In this document: in pieces, positions 31,023 through 40,495 of the stretch | Numbering within the stretch: the stretch's first letter is position 1 | How the letters are laid out: the number at the start of each line of letters is the position of its first letter | Assembly (NCBI GenBank): GCA_015654925.1 | Contig: JAATFX010000145.1 | Coordinates: 1 to 64,000, forward strand | Direction of reading: 5' to 3' | DNA from: Enterobacterales bacterium | GTDB taxonomy: Bacteria; Pseudomonadota; Gammaproteobacteria; Enterobacterales; Enterobacteriaceae | Length of the DNA stretch: 64,000 nucleotides | Notes under the pieces: generated by a model | Told to the model about the DNA's origin: nothing | Seen by the model: only the letters and a program-made list of their open reading frames with translations | The model's database searches: none | Program-made: the position numbers and the translations under genes

Positions 31023-31080
31023 TTGCAGTGGCCGTTCCCTTCCGCCTATCATTGCTTTTTTGAATAATTATCATTTGCTT
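31023..31080 (+). promoter_or_regulatory. Candidate fhuC promoter with Fur-box-like sequence
   Basis: TTGCAG (31023-31028) and TATCAT (31047-31052) are 18 bp apart. Just downstream, TGAATAATTATCATTTGCTT (31061-31080) resembles a Fur box (repeats of GATAAT/ATTATC). Iron repression of fhu genes by Fur is well established in enterobacteria; the exact site here is inferred. Confidence 0.42.
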
Positions 31081-31091
31081 TCATTGGGCTT

Positions 31092-31925
31092 ATGCAACAG
31101 ACCGCGACACCTCCAGCCACAACTGCGGCGACCACCGCCGCCACAGGGCAAAACGCCACCTTCGCTTTGGAAGACGTGAGCTTTTCGGTCCCGGGACGGG
31201 TACTGCTTCAACCCCTCTCCTTTACCTTCCCCGAGGGCAAGGTCTGCGGCCTGATTGGCCATAATGGCTCGGGCAAATCCACCCTGCTGAAAATCCTGGG
31301 ACGGCATCATGAGGCCAGCGGCGGCGTGGCGCGGCTTAACGGCAAACCGCTGGCGGACTGGGAAAGCAAAGCCTTTGCCCGGCAAGTGGCCTACCTGCCG
31401 CAGCAACTGCCGGCGGCGGAAGGCATGACGGTGCGCGAGCTGGTCGCCCTGGGACGTTACCCCTGGCACGGCGCGCTGGGCCGTTTTGGCAGCGACGATC
31501 GCCAGCATGTGGATGAAGCCATCGAACTGGTGGGACTGCAACCCTTTGCCCAGCGGCTGGTGGACAGCCTCTCCGGCGGCGAGCGCCAGCGCGCCTGGCT
31601 GGCCATGACCGTGGCGCAGGACAGCCGCTGCCTGCTGCTCGATGAACCCACCTCGGCCCTGGACATCGCCCATCAGGTTGAAGTGCTGGCGCTGATTAAA
31701 CGCATGAGCCACCAGCGCGGCCTGACGGTTATCGCCGTACTGCACGATATCAATATGGCGGCGCGCTATTGCGACTCCCTGGCCGCGCTGCGCAACGGCG
31801 CCATTATCGCCCAGGGATCGCCGCAGGAACTTATGCGCGGCGAAGTGCTGGAAAAAATCTACGGCATTCCCATGGGCATCCTACCCCATCCGAGCGGCGG
31901 CGCACCGGTGAGCTTTGTGATTTGA
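31092..31925 (+). CDS. fhuC: Ferric hydroxamate ABC importer ATP-binding protein
   Basis: ATPase energising uptake of ferrichrome-type siderophores across the inner membrane. The 277-aa protein (E. coli 265) has a Thr/Ala-rich N-terminal extension, Walker A GHNGSGKST near residue 58, signature LSGGERQR, Walker B CLLLDEP and the switch region AVLHDINMA. Its stop overlaps the fhuD start (TGATG). In E. coli fhuA precedes it; here it does not. Confidence 0.95.
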   Translation: MQQTATPPATTAATTAATGQNATFALEDVSFSVPGRVLLQPLSFTFPEGKVCGLIGHNGSGKSTLLKILGRHHEASGGVARLNGKPLADWESKAFARQVAYLPQQLPAAEGMTVRELVALGRYPWHGALGRFGSDDRQHVDEAIELVGLQPFAQRLVDSLSGGERQRAWLAMTVAQDSRCLLLDEPTSALDIAHQVEVLALIKRMSHQRGLTVIAVLHDINMAARYCDSLAALRNGAIIAQGSPQELMRGEVLEKIYGIPMGILPHPSGGAPVSFVI

Positions 31926-32824
31926 TGCGTCGTCTGAATTCAGGTACGGACCTGCAACGGCGCCGCTTACTGGCGGCCCTGTTATTATCGCCGTTATTTT
32001 ACGGTCACATGGCCCGTGCCGGGGCGCCGGACGGTAGCCAGCGCATCGTCGCCCTGGAATGGCTGCCGGTGGAATTGCTCTACGCGTTGGGCGTCACGCC
32101 GCTGGGCGTCGCCGGTACCGTTGATTACCGTTTATGGGTGCAGGAACCGGTACTGCCGGCGCATATCATCGATGTGGGCCAGCGCACCGAACCCAACCTG
32201 GAGTTCATCAGCGAGCTCAGGCCGGATCTCATTCTCTATTCTCAGGGCTACGGTCCGCGCCCGGAACAACTGAACGCCATCGCCCCCGCCATGGGCTTTA
32301 AATTTACCGATGACAGCCGCCAGCCCTTGACCGTGACCTGCGGCGGACTCACCGACCTGGCCGAGCGCCTGGGCATACCGGCTGCGGCCCAGGCTCATCT
32401 GGCGGCATTCGATCGGGAACTGGCCGCCGCCAAAGAGGCGCTGGCCTCCTACCGGCGGCAACCGCTGCTGATATTTTCCCTGATGGACGAGAACCATGCC
32501 CTGATTATCGGTAAAAGCAGCATCTTCGGGCAGGTGATGGACCGGTTGGATATCGCCAATGCCTGGGAGGGGGAAACCAATTTCTGGGGCACCGCGGTGG
32601 TGGGCATCGAACGTCTGGCGATGCTGCCCGCGGCGCGGGCGATTTGCCTTAATCACGGCGACGACGCCACGATCGCGCGGGTATCCGCTACCCCGCTGTG
32701 GCAGGCTATCCCTTTCGTACGGGCGCACCGCTGGCAAACGGTGCCGGCCATCTGGATTTACGGCGCCACCCTGTCCGCCCTGCGTTTTTGCCGCATGCTG
32801 CGGCGGGTGGAACCCCAATGGTGA
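31925..32824 (+). CDS. fhuD: Ferric hydroxamate-binding periplasmic protein
   Basis: Periplasmic binding protein delivering ferric hydroxamates to FhuB. The start ATG at 31925 overlaps the fhuC stop and gives 299 aa. The N-terminus has a Tat-like signal (QRRRLLAALLLSP) ending about residue 33 (ARA-GAP), as in E. coli FhuD. Conserved stretches include IVALEWLPVELLYALG, VGQRTEPNLE, AWEGETNFWGT and TPLWQAIPFVRA. A longer open frame beginning at 31769 overlaps fhuC and is not the likely start. Confidence 0.95.
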   Translation: MRRLNSGTDLQRRRLLAALLLSPLFYGHMARAGAPDGSQRIVALEWLPVELLYALGVTPLGVAGTVDYRLWVQEPVLPAHIIDVGQRTEPNLEFISELRPDLILYSQGYGPRPEQLNAIAPAMGFKFTDDSRQPLTVTCGGLTDLAERLGIPAAAQAHLAAFDRELAAAKEALASYRRQPLLIFSLMDENHALIIGKSSIFGQVMDRLDIANAWEGETNFWGTAVVGIERLAMLPAARAICLNHGDDATIARVSATPLWQAIPFVRAHRWQTVPAIWIYGATLSALRFCRMLRRVEPQW

Positions 32825-32897
32825 CGGCCCGCCTCCTTACGTACCGGCAGCTCCTCCTTTGCGTCCCAATGGCGCGCTATCGGCCGGATATCTGTTT

Positions 32898-34886
32898 ATG
32901 AACCCGCGTAAAATCGTCTTGCCCGCCGTGCTGCTGGGCGCCTTGGCGCTGGCCGCTTTGGCGCTCAGTTTATATAACGTCCGCCAGGTACTGCCGGTGA
33001 ATTTATGGTCCGGGGCGCTGCGCCGCCCGGACGCGCTGGATATCCGCCAAATCATTTTTTACTACGGCACCCTGCCGCGGCTGGCGATTTCGCTGCTGGT
33101 CGGCGCCGGCCTGGCCTTGGCCGGGGTGCTATTCCAGCAAGTATTACGTAATCCCCTGGCCGAACCCTCGACGCTCGGTATATCCAGCGGCGCCCAATTG
33201 GGGGTGACGGCCGCCACCCTGTGGCTGCTGCCGGGCGGGGTAATAACCCAGCAGTTGGCGGCGATGGCCGGTGCGCTGGCCATCGGCGTGCTGGTGTTCG
33301 GGATAGCCTGGGGCAAGCGCATGTCGCCGGTCACCCTGATCCTGGCGGGATTGGTGCTGAGCCTCTATTGCAGCGCGGTAAATAATCTGGTGGCGCTGTT
33401 TCATTATCAGCAATTGGAAAACCTGTTTTTATGGAGCAGCGGGGCGCTGAACCAGCATGATTGGCACGGTGTGCGCTTCCTGCTGCCACGCCTGGGCGTC
33501 TCGCTGCTGCTGGCCCTGCTGTTGATCCGGCCCATGACCCTGTTGGGGGTGGACGACGGGGTGGCGCGTAATCTGGGGCTCGGGCTTTCCGTGGCGCGGC
33601 TGGCGGCGCTGTGTCTGGCGATTTTCCTGAGCGCCCAACTGGTCAGCGCGGTGGGCGTCGTCGGTTTTATCGGCCTGTTCGGGCCGTTGCTGGCAAAACT
33701 GCTCGGCGCCCGGCGCCTGCTGCACCGTCTATTGCTGGCTCCGCTGATCGGCGCTTTGCTGCTGTGGTTCACCGATCAGGTCATGGTCTGGCTGGCCCAG
33801 GTGTGGCGGGACGTCCCCACCGGCGCGGCGACCGCGCTGATTGGCGCCCCGGTCCTGCTTTGGCTGCTGCCGCGCCTGCGCCATACCGCGGCGCCGCTGG
33901 CGGATGACAATCAACGTCCGCCCCGCACGGCGAGCGCTTATCCGGCGCTTTGGCGCGGAGCGGGGCTGCTGATATTGCTGGCCGGCATGGTTATCAGCCT
34001 GATGTTGGGCCGTAATAGCCACGGCTGGTCCTGGGCCGGGGGCGACGACCTGCTGCGCCTGTTGCCCTGGCGCTGGCCGCGCATGCTGGCGGCATTAAGC
34101 GCCGGGATGATGCTGGCCGCCGCCGGCACCTTGATCCAAAAACTGACCGCCAACCCCATGGGCAGCCCCGAAGTGCTGGGGATCAGCGCCGGTGCCGCCT
34201 CCGCCGTGGTGCTGGTGATGTTTATGGTACCGGGCGACGCCGCTATCTGGCTGTTGCCGGCGGGCAGCCTGGGTGCCGCGCTGACGCTGGCGATCATTAT
34301 GCTGGTGGCCGGCCGGCGACATTTTTCCCCTCAGCGTATGCTGCTGGCGGGCATCGCCCTGGGCACCGCCTTTACCACTCTGATTACGTTGCTGCTGATT
34401 AGCGGCGACCCCCGCCTGGGCGGATTGCTGACCTGGATATCCGGCTCCACCTACGGCGTGCGGGCATCCCAGGCCATCGCCAGCGCCGTTACCGCGCTGG
34501 TGATGCTGATGTTGATCCCGCTGTGCCGCCGCTGGCTGGCGGTATTGCCGCTGGGCGGCGTGACCGCCCGTGGACTGGGCCTGCCGCTGCTGCGGGCGCG
34601 CCTGGTTCTTTTACTGCTGGCGGCGATACTCACCGCCGGGGCGACCCTGACCGTCGGCCCGCTGAGTTTCGTCGGACTGATGGCGCCGCATATGGCGCGG
34701 ATGCTGGGGCTGCGTAAAGCCATACCGCAAACCATCGCGGCCGCCCTGATCGGCGGCGCGTTAATGCTGTTTGCCGACTGGTGCGGCAGGATGGTGATGT
34801 TCCCCAACCAAATCCCCGCAGGGTTGCTGGCGACCTTTATCGGCGCACCGTATTTTATCTTTTTGCTGCGCAGGCAGGGACGCTGA
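32898..34886 (+). CDS. fhuB: Ferric hydroxamate ABC importer permease
   Basis: Inner-membrane permease made of two fused FecCD-type halves (about residues 1-325 and 335-662), each with about ten membrane helices. Both halves keep the paired motifs GLALAGVLFQQVLRNPLAEP and AAAGTLIQKLTANPMGSPE, and the SFVGLMAPH-type loop that contacts FhuC. The start at 32898 gives 662 aa (E. coli 660). The frame is open 113 codons further upstream, overlapping fhuD, without homology. There are 73 bp between fhuD and fhuB. It is convergent with the AraC-type gene, 13 bp away. Confidence 0.95.
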   Translation: MNPRKIVLPAVLLGALALAALALSLYNVRQVLPVNLWSGALRRPDALDIRQIIFYYGTLPRLAISLLVGAGLALAGVLFQQVLRNPLAEPSTLGISSGAQLGVTAATLWLLPGGVITQQLAAMAGALAIGVLVFGIAWGKRMSPVTLILAGLVLSLYCSAVNNLVALFHYQQLENLFLWSSGALNQHDWHGVRFLLPRLGVSLLLALLLIRPMTLLGVDDGVARNLGLGLSVARLAALCLAIFLSAQLVSAVGVVGFIGLFGPLLAKLLGARRLLHRLLLAPLIGALLLWFTDQVMVWLAQVWRDVPTGAATALIGAPVLLWLLPRLRHTAAPLADDNQRPPRTASAYPALWRGAGLLILLAGMVISLMLGRNSHGWSWAGGDDLLRLLPWRWPRMLAALSAGMMLAAAGTLIQKLTANPMGSPEVLGISAGAASAVVLVMFMVPGDAAIWLLPAGSLGAALTLAIIMLVAGRRHFSPQRMLLAGIALGTAFTTLITLLLISGDPRLGGLLTWISGSTYGVRASQAIASAVTALVMLMLIPLCRRWLAVLPLGGVTARGLGLPLLRARLVLLLLAAILTAGATLTVGPLSFVGLMAPHMARMLGLRKAIPQTIAAALIGGALMLFADWCGRMVMFPNQIPAGLLATFIGAPYFIFLLRRQGR

Positions 34887-34899
34887 GGCGCAGCCGGAT

Positions 34900-35847
34900 T
34901 CAGTGCGACGACACAAAAAGGGAAGGGGATGACGGCGGCACGGCAAAATTCGCCTGCATGCGTTTCACCTCCTCGGTGGGGCTGCGTCCGAACAATCGTT
35001 TAAATTCGCGGCTGAACTGCGATGCGCTTTCATAACCCACGGCCAGGGACGCCGTCGCCGCGGTCATATGATTGCGCGCCATAAGCAGGCGCGCCTGATG
35101 CAAACGCGTTGATTTAAGGTACTGTATCGGCGAGGTTTGAGTCACCGCTTTGAAATGACTGAAGAATGTCGGCAGGCTCATGCCCGCTTCCCCGGCCAGT
35201 TGCCCCACGTCCAGCTCCGTAGCATAGGCGGCGTGGATGCGGCGGATGGCTTTGGCGATTTTGCCGAACTGCCCCCGCATCGTCAGCGCCGAGCGCATCG
35301 CGCCGCCCTGTTCCCCGGTCAATACCCGAAAATAAAGTTCACGCACCAGCGCCGGGCCCAGAATTTCGGCCTCCAGCGGCCGGCCGATCGCTTCCAGCAG
35401 GCGCAGTACGGACTCGCTGAACGAGCGATCCATCCGCGTCGATATCATCCCCATGGGCACGGCTTCGCAGCCGCCGTCCCGCCGATCGATCTCTAACAGC
35501 AGATCGGCGGCGACGGTAAAATCAAGATGCATATAAATCGCCAGCAGCGGTTCCTGCTCGCTGGCATCGGTTTCCATGGTAAAGGGGACCGGCACCGAAA
35601 CCGCGAGATAGTGCTGCTCATCGTACAGATAAAGCCGCTGGCCGAACCAGCCGCGTTTGCGGCCCTGGCAAACAATCACTATACCCGGATCGTACAGTAC
35701 CGGGGTGCGGCTAAGCGGGCGATTGGACCGCAGCAACCGGATACCCGGCAGCGCAGTGAGGTTGTACCCTTCCCGGGGCGCCAGCGCGGTCAGCAGCGAC
35801 ACAATGCGCCGCTGGGCCGCGCCGGTATCTTTATCGCCATTCTCCAC
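34900..35847 (-). CDS. AraC-family transcriptional regulator
   Basis: The 315-aa protein has an N-terminal cupin-like AraC_N domain (residues ~30-190, with RPLSRTPVLYDPGIVIVCQG) of the type seen in YqhC. A C-terminal two-helix-turn-helix AraC domain follows (residues ~205-300, with VGYESASQFSREFKRLFGRSP). It is divergent from a short-chain dehydrogenase gene 212 bp away, so it probably controls that gene. Neither gene is found between fhuB and hemL in E. coli. Specific ligand unknown. Confidence 0.88.
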   Translation of the reverse strand: MENGDKDTGAAQRRIVSLLTALAPREGYNLTALPGIRLLRSNRPLSRTPVLYDPGIVIVCQGRKRGWFGQRLYLYDEQHYLAVSVPVPFTMETDASEQEPLLAIYMHLDFTVAADLLLEIDRRDGGCEAVPMGMISTRMDRSFSESVLRLLEAIGRPLEAEILGPALVRELYFRVLTGEQGGAMRSALTMRGQFGKIAKAIRRIHAAYATELDVGQLAGEAGMSLPTFFSHFKAVTQTSPIQYLKSTRLHQARLLMARNHMTAATASLAVGYESASQFSREFKRLFGRSPTEEVKRMQANFAVPPSSPSLFVSSH

Positions 35848-36059
35848 GTGCTTGATCCCCCTTCAGAGTATTCGGCATTGATTATGCCATAAAGAGTCCG
35901 CCGGGATAACACAGTCATAGAATCAGGCAAGACATTCAGAGTAACCGATATCCGCATTCAGCCGCCGGGGGGCTACCATCACTGTGCCTGCTTATCCTCA
36001 AGCCGGTACGCCGCTACGGGCGTTAATCCACACAATCACTGACTCAACGAGGCAATCTT

Positions 36060-36899
36060 ATGTCTGCAATAAAAACCTTGCTTATAACCGGCGCGAGCAG
36101 CGGATTTGGCCGCGCGCTGGCCATCGCAGCCCTGGCCGGCGGCCACCGGGTGGTGGGCACCGTGCGCAGCGAAGCGGCGCGGCAGGAGCTGGAAGCGCTA
36201 CATCCGACCAACGCCTTTGGCCGCATTCTGGACGTGACCGACTTCGATCTCATCATGCCCGAGGTACGGGAAATCGAGTCGGCGCTGGGACCGGTCGATG
36301 TGCTGGTGAATAATGCCGGCTATGGGCACGAGGGTGTTTTTGAAGAGTCGACCCTGGATGAGATGCGCCGCCAGTTCGATGTCAACGTCTTCGGGGCGGT
36401 GGCCGTGACCCAGGCCATCTTGCCCTTTATGCGCGAGCGGCGGCGCGGACATATTATCAATATTACGTCGATGGGCGGGTTTATCACCATGCCCGGCATT
36501 GCGTTCTATTGCGGCAGTAAGTTTGCTCTGGAGGGCATATCCGAAGTGCTGGGCAAGGAACTCAAGCCGTTTGGTATCGCCGTGACCGCCGTCGCGCCAG
36601 GATCGTTTCGTACCGATTGGGCGGGACGTTCGATGGTGCGTTCACCCAGAAGCATTGCGGATTACGATAGCCTGTTTGATCCGATCAGAAAGGGCCGGGA
36701 AGAAAAAAACGGCAGGCAGCTTGGCGATCCCGATCGCGCCGCCAAGGCGATCTTGGCCATTATCGGCCACGCGCAGCCGCCGGCCCATTTGCTGCTGGGC
36801 AGCGATGCGCTGGCGCTGGTGCGTAACAAGCTCGCGGACTACGCGCTGGAAATCGACGCGTGGGAAGATCTTACGCGCTCCACCGACGGTCAGGGATAA
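36060..36899 (+). CDS. Short-chain dehydrogenase/reductase
   Basis: Classical SDR of 279 aa. Cofactor motif TGASSGFG starts at residue 10, NNAG is at residues 84-87, and the catalytic residues are S137, Y150 and K154 (YCGSK). Arg residues after the first beta strand suggest NADP(H). Substrate unknown; the nearest group by feel is the oxidoreductases often paired with an AraC_N-type regulator. It is divergent from such a regulator and convergent with hemL, 37 bp apart. A short upstream region with an AGGCAATCTT-type weak ribosome site precedes ATG. Confidence 0.88.
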   Translation: MSAIKTLLITGASSGFGRALAIAALAGGHRVVGTVRSEAARQELEALHPTNAFGRILDVTDFDLIMPEVREIESALGPVDVLVNNAGYGHEGVFEESTLDEMRRQFDVNVFGAVAVTQAILPFMRERRRGHIINITSMGGFITMPGIAFYCGSKFALEGISEVLGKELKPFGIAVTAVAPGSFRTDWAGRSMVRSPRSIADYDSLFDPIRKGREEKNGRQLGDPDRAAKAILAIIGHAQPPAHLLLGSDALALVRNKLADYALEIDAWEDLTRSTDGQG

Positions 36900-36936
36900 G
36901 GGCATCCCCCGGCCAGAACGCCCGGCGCGGGTACGG

Positions 36937-38217
36937 CTACAGTTTGGCGAAGCTGCGGTGGGCGGCGTCGACGGTGCGTTGGATATCCGCGTCGCTATGG
37001 GCCAGGGACATAAACCCGGCTTCAAACGCCGACGGCGCCAGATAGACGCCCTCCGCCAGCATCATATGGAAGAAGCGTTTGAACCGCTCCACGTCGCAGG
37101 CCATCACGTCCTGGTAGCTGGTGACGGCGGGCGCATCGGTAAAGAAAATGCCGAACATGCCGCCCACATGGTTCACTACCAGCGGGATGCCTTCATCCCG
37201 CGCGGCATTAAGCAGCCCATCGGCCAGGCGATCGGTCAGGTCGGTGAGCGTGGCGTAAATGCCGGGACGGGAGATTTCCGTCAGGCAGGCGAAACCGGCG
37301 GCCATGGCGATGGGATTGCCCGACAACGTACCGGCCTGATAGACCGGGCCGGTGGGCGCCAGCGCCTGCATGACCTCGCGCCGGCCGCCGAAGGCGCCCA
37401 CCGGCATGCCGCCGCCGATGATTTTACCCAGGCAGGTCAAATCCGGCACCACGCCGTAATAGGCCTGGGCGCCGGCCAGCGCCACCCGGAAACCGGTCAT
37501 CACTTCGTCGATAATCAACAGCGCGCCGAACTCATCGCATAAGGCGCGCAGTCCGGGCAGGAACTCGGGCAGCGGCGGTACGCAGTTCATATTGCCGGCC
37601 ACAGGTTCGACGATAATACAGGCGATTTCCCGGGGATAAAGCGCAAACATCTGGCGCACCGAATCCAGATCGTTAAACGTGCAGGTCAGGGTATGTTTGG
37701 CAAAATCCGCCGGCACGCCCGGTGAGCTGGGCTGGCCGAGGGTCAGCGCGCCGCTGCCGGCCTTGACCAGCAGACCGTCGGCATGGCCGTGGTAGCACCC
37801 CTCGAACTTGATGATTTTATCGCGCCCGGTATACCCCCGCGCCAGGCGTATGGCGCTCATGGTGGCTTCGGTGCCGGAGTTCACCATGCGCACCATATCC
37901 ATGCTCGGCACCAGCTCCGTGACCAGGGCGGCCATTTTGACTTCTATGGCGGTGGGCGCGCCGAAGCTCAGACCGCGCCCGACGGCTTCCAGCACCGCGT
38001 CGCGCACCGCCGGGTGATTATGGCCCAGTACCATCGGTCCCCAGGACCCGACATAATCGATATAGGCTTTTCCGTCCACATCGTACAACCAGGCGCCGTC
38101 CGCCCGCGCGATAAACAGCGGCGTACCGCCGACGCCGTTAAAGGCGCGCACCGGAGAATTCACCCCACCGGGGATCAGTTGTTGCGCCTGGGCGTACAGA
38201 CTTTCGGATTGACTCAT
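36937..38217 (-). CDS. hemL: Glutamate-1-semialdehyde 2,1-aminomutase
   Basis: PLP enzyme producing 5-aminolevulinate for haem synthesis. The start at 38217 ([10 protein letters not shown]) gives 426 aa, exactly the E. coli length; the frame extends 24 codons upstream without homology. The PLP lysine lies in [17 protein letters not shown], and [16 protein letters not shown] binds the cofactor. clcA, which follows hemL's upstream side in E. coli, is absent. Confidence 0.97.
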   Translation of the reverse strand: MSQSESLYAQAQQLIPGGVNSPVRAFNGVGGTPLFIARADGAWLYDVDGKAYIDYVGSWGPMVLGHNHPAVRDAVLEAVGRGLSFGAPTAIEVKMAALVTELVPSMDMVRMVNSGTEATMSAIRLARGYTGRDKIIKFEGCYHGHADGLLVKAGSGALTLGQPSSPGVPADFAKHTLTCTFNDLDSVRQMFALYPREIACIIVEPVAGNMNCVPPLPEFLPGLRALCDEFGALLIIDEVMTGFRVALAGAQAYYGVVPDLTCLGKIIGGGMPVGAFGGRREVMQALAPTGPVYQAGTLSGNPIAMAAGFACLTEISRPGIYATLTDLTDRLADGLLNAARDEGIPLVVNHVGGMFGIFFTDAPAVTSYQDVMACDVERFKRFFHMMLAEGVYLAPSAFEAGFMSLAHSDADIQRTVDAAHRSFAKL

Positions 38218-38472
38218 GAACCGGCTCCTGAATGGCAAATAAAAAGCGTTACTCGCCATAGTGTAATAAACTGACCGGCAATAAGACATCTTTGTCGAGC
38301 GTTGCGGACGTAACTTTTATTCCATGCGTTACCATGCACGGGAAAGCACGCAGCGGTAAACAAAATATCCTGAACGCGCAATACTTGAACGTTATTGCCA
38401 GGTAGCGGATAATGACATTTCACATTAGGCTGTTGTGCCTTCAGCCTGATGAACTTGGTTGGGAGTAGATAA

Positions 38473-38817
38473 ATGAGCGAAACGGCGGCACTGCCTTTAC
38501 AGTTTACCGATTCAGCGGCAAAAAAAGTGAAACACCTGATTTCGGATGAAGAAAACCCGAACCTGAAATTGCGGGTTTATATCACCGGCGGCGGCTGTAG
38601 CGGCTTCCAGTATGGTTTTACCTTCGATGATAAAATCAACGAAGACGATTTGACCATCGAAAAACAGGGCGTGGCGCTGGTGGTGGACCCCATGAGCCTG
38701 CAATACCTGATCGGCGGTTCGGTGGATTATACCGAAGGGCTGGAGGGTTCGCGTTTTATCGTCACCAATCCAAATGCCAAGACCACCTGCGGTTGCGGAT
38801 CGTCATTTAGCATCTGA
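38473..38817 (+). CDS. erpA: Iron-sulfur cluster insertion protein ErpA
   Basis: A-type carrier that delivers Fe-S clusters to targets such as IspG/IspH. The 114-aa protein matches E. coli ErpA in length, with the cluster cysteines C42 (GGGCSGFQ), C106 and C108 (CGCGSSF). GGGAG lies 7 nt before the ATG. A terminator follows. Confidence 0.98.
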   Translation: MSETAALPLQFTDSAAKKVKHLISDEENPNLKLRVYITGGGCSGFQYGFTFDDKINEDDLTIEKQGVALVVDPMSLQYLIGGSVDYTEGLEGSRFIVTNPNAKTTCGCGSSFSI

Positions 38818-38839
38818 CGGGCGGCGTTGATGGTTAGGG

Positions 38840-38872
38840 TACCGGTACGGCTTGCCGCGCCGGTATTTTTTT
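38840..38872 (+). terminator. Rho-independent terminator of erpA
   Basis: TACCGG pairs with CCGGTA, with an inner CGGC/GCCG pair, and a run of seven T follows directly. Confidence 0.87.
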
Positions 38873-38897
38873 GCCCGCGGTTTGACCCGGGCGCCAA

Positions 38898-39518
38898 TCA
38901 GGGCTTGTTATCCAGCTCGAAGGTGGGCAGTTTTAAATGCCAGCGGATCGCCGCCAGACGGATTGCGAGGGTAATCGCCATGCCCAATATCGACGCGTGC
39001 TGCGCGCTGACATGGAACGTATGGAAGGCCGTGGTATGGACGATGCCGCCGATGATGCAGGCGGTGGCGTAAACCTCGGTGCGCAGGATCATCGGGATTT
39101 CCCGCGCCAGCACGTCGCGGATAATGCCTCCGCCCACGCCGGTAATCACCCCCATGCAGACGGCGATCAGCGGACCGGTGCCGCTGGCGAAGGCTTTATT
39201 CACCCCGATGCCGACAAATACCGCCAGACCGATGGCATCCAGTACCGGCAGTATCCATTTTGGTAATTGCCGCGGCTGCCTTATGGTCAGTATGGCGACA
39301 AAACAGGTCACCATCGCCACCACCAGATCCGTCGGGTCCTTGACCCAGAATACCGGACCGCTATTTAACGCCATATCCCGGATGGTTCCGCCGCCCACGG
39401 CGGTCACCACGCCCAGCACCAGCACGCCGAACGGGTCCATGCGCAGTTTTCCTGCCAACAGTACCCCGGAGACGGCGAATACCGCCGTGCCGAGGACATC
39501 GAGAAAGCCCAGCATCAT
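38898..39518 (-). CDS. yadS: YadS, TRIC-type (UPF0126) inner-membrane protein
   Basis: About 206 aa with seven membrane segments arranged as two repeats of the UPF0126 unit. The glycine-rich pieces [16 protein letters not shown] and [16 protein letters not shown] are clear. Bacterial members resemble trimeric intracellular cation channels; physiological role unknown. The start overlaps the btuF stop (ATGATG), so it is coupled to mtnN-btuF, the same operon as in E. coli. Confidence 0.92.
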   Translation of the reverse strand: MMLGFLDVLGTAVFAVSGVLLAGKLRMDPFGVLVLGVVTAVGGGTIRDMALNSGPVFWVKDPTDLVVAMVTCFVAILTIRQPRQLPKWILPVLDAIGLAVFVGIGVNKAFASGTGPLIAVCMGVITGVGGGIIRDVLAREIPMILRTEVYATACIIGGIVHTTAFHTFHVSAQHASILGMAITLAIRLAAIRWHLKLPTFELDNKP

Positions 39519-40495
39519 TGTGCTCCTGTCGCGGGGGCGGAGGCCAATTGTTGGCAAAGTTGTTGTGCCGCCAGCAGGATTCTCGGCCCGCCGCGGTTAA
39601 ACCAATCCTCGTTCAGCGCAATAACCGGCACGGTCAGCTGCGGCCGCCAAAAGGCTTGGGTGACGGGGATGCGCGCCTTATCGCCGGCAATCACGATAAG
39701 CTGCGGTCGGCGGGCCAATACCTGCTCGCGGCCGATTTGTGGCCAGGGCACCGGACTGTCGGCAAAGATATTGCGCGCCCCGCACAGGGACAAAATCTGG
39801 CTTTGCAGCGTCTGTTTACCGGCGGTAAACAATGGCTGGGTGCCGAATTGCAAAAACACCCGCGTGGCGGGATTGCCGGCATACCGCTGTTTCAGGTCCG
39901 CCACCTGTCGGCGCAGCGCGCTGGCCGCCTGGCGGGCCTGTTCGGGATGCGGGCTGTAGCCGGCCAGGTTATCCAGCGCGCGGGCCATATCCTCCACGCC
40001 GAGCGGGTCGATATAGATAATGGGGATGCCGAAGGCCGCCAATTGATCCAGCTGGCGCTGCGGGTTGCCCCCGCGCCAGGCCAGGATCAGATCCGGTTTG
40101 AGCGCCAGCACCCGTTCGACATTGATGCCCTGCCATGAGGCGACCTGTTCCAGCCGTTTGGCGGCGGGGGGATAATCCGACCAGGCGCTGGCGGCCACCA
40201 GCACATCGCCCATGCCCGCCGCATAAGCCAGTTCGGTGGTATGCGGCGCCAGGCTTATCACCCGCTGCGCCGCGGCGGCGGGCAGCGCGGCCAGCAGCAT
40301 CAGCAGGGCCGCCGGCAGCCAGGTCCCCGGGCTTAGCGCCAGGCCGGCCAAGATGGCGCGCAGCGCCGCCAGACGGACGCGCAACGTAACCCGGAAACCA
40401 CGGCGCCGGCTATAGCCCCTACGCGGGGATGCCGGACGCGGCATGGCCAGCCGCGGGGAGCGTGACCGCACCGCCGTTCGCCGGGATGCCGGCAT
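39515..40495 (-). CDS. btuF: Vitamin B12-binding periplasmic protein
   Basis: Binds cobalamin in the periplasm for BtuCD, whose genes are not in this window. Residues from about 78 onward match E. coli Btu[48 protein letters not shown] and [13 protein letters not shown]. As annotated the protein is 326 aa because the ATG overlaps the mtnN stop (TAATG). E. coli BtuF is 266 aa, so there is about 55 residues of Arg-rich sequence before the signal peptide (hydrophobic [17 protein letters not shown]). A later start, for example a TTG near residue 38, is possible. Confidence 0.88.
   Translation of the reverse strand: MPASRRTAVRSRSPRLAMPRPASPRRGYSRRRGFRVTLRVRLAALRAILAGLALSPGTWLPAALLMLLAALPAAAAQRVISLAPHTTELAYAAGMGDVLVAASAWSDYPPAAKRLEQVASWQGINVERVLALKPDLILAWRGGNPQRQLDQLAAFGIPIIYIDPLGVEDMARALDNLAGYSPHPEQARQAASALRRQVADLKQRYAGNPATRVFLQFGTQPLFTAGKQTLQSQILSLCGARNIFADSPVPWPQIGREQVLARRPQLIVIAGDKARIPVTQAFWRPQLTVPVIALNEDWFNRGGPRILLAAQQLCQQLASAPATGAQ

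Noticed and set aside
32559-32897. 113-codon N-terminal extension of FhuB
   Set aside because: It overlaps fhuD, has no homology, and the ATG at 32898 gives the expected first membrane helix and family length.
36655-37542. 295-codon frame overlapping the SDR end and antisense to hemL
   Set aside because: Spans two well-identified genes in other frames, with no ribosome site or recognisable domain.
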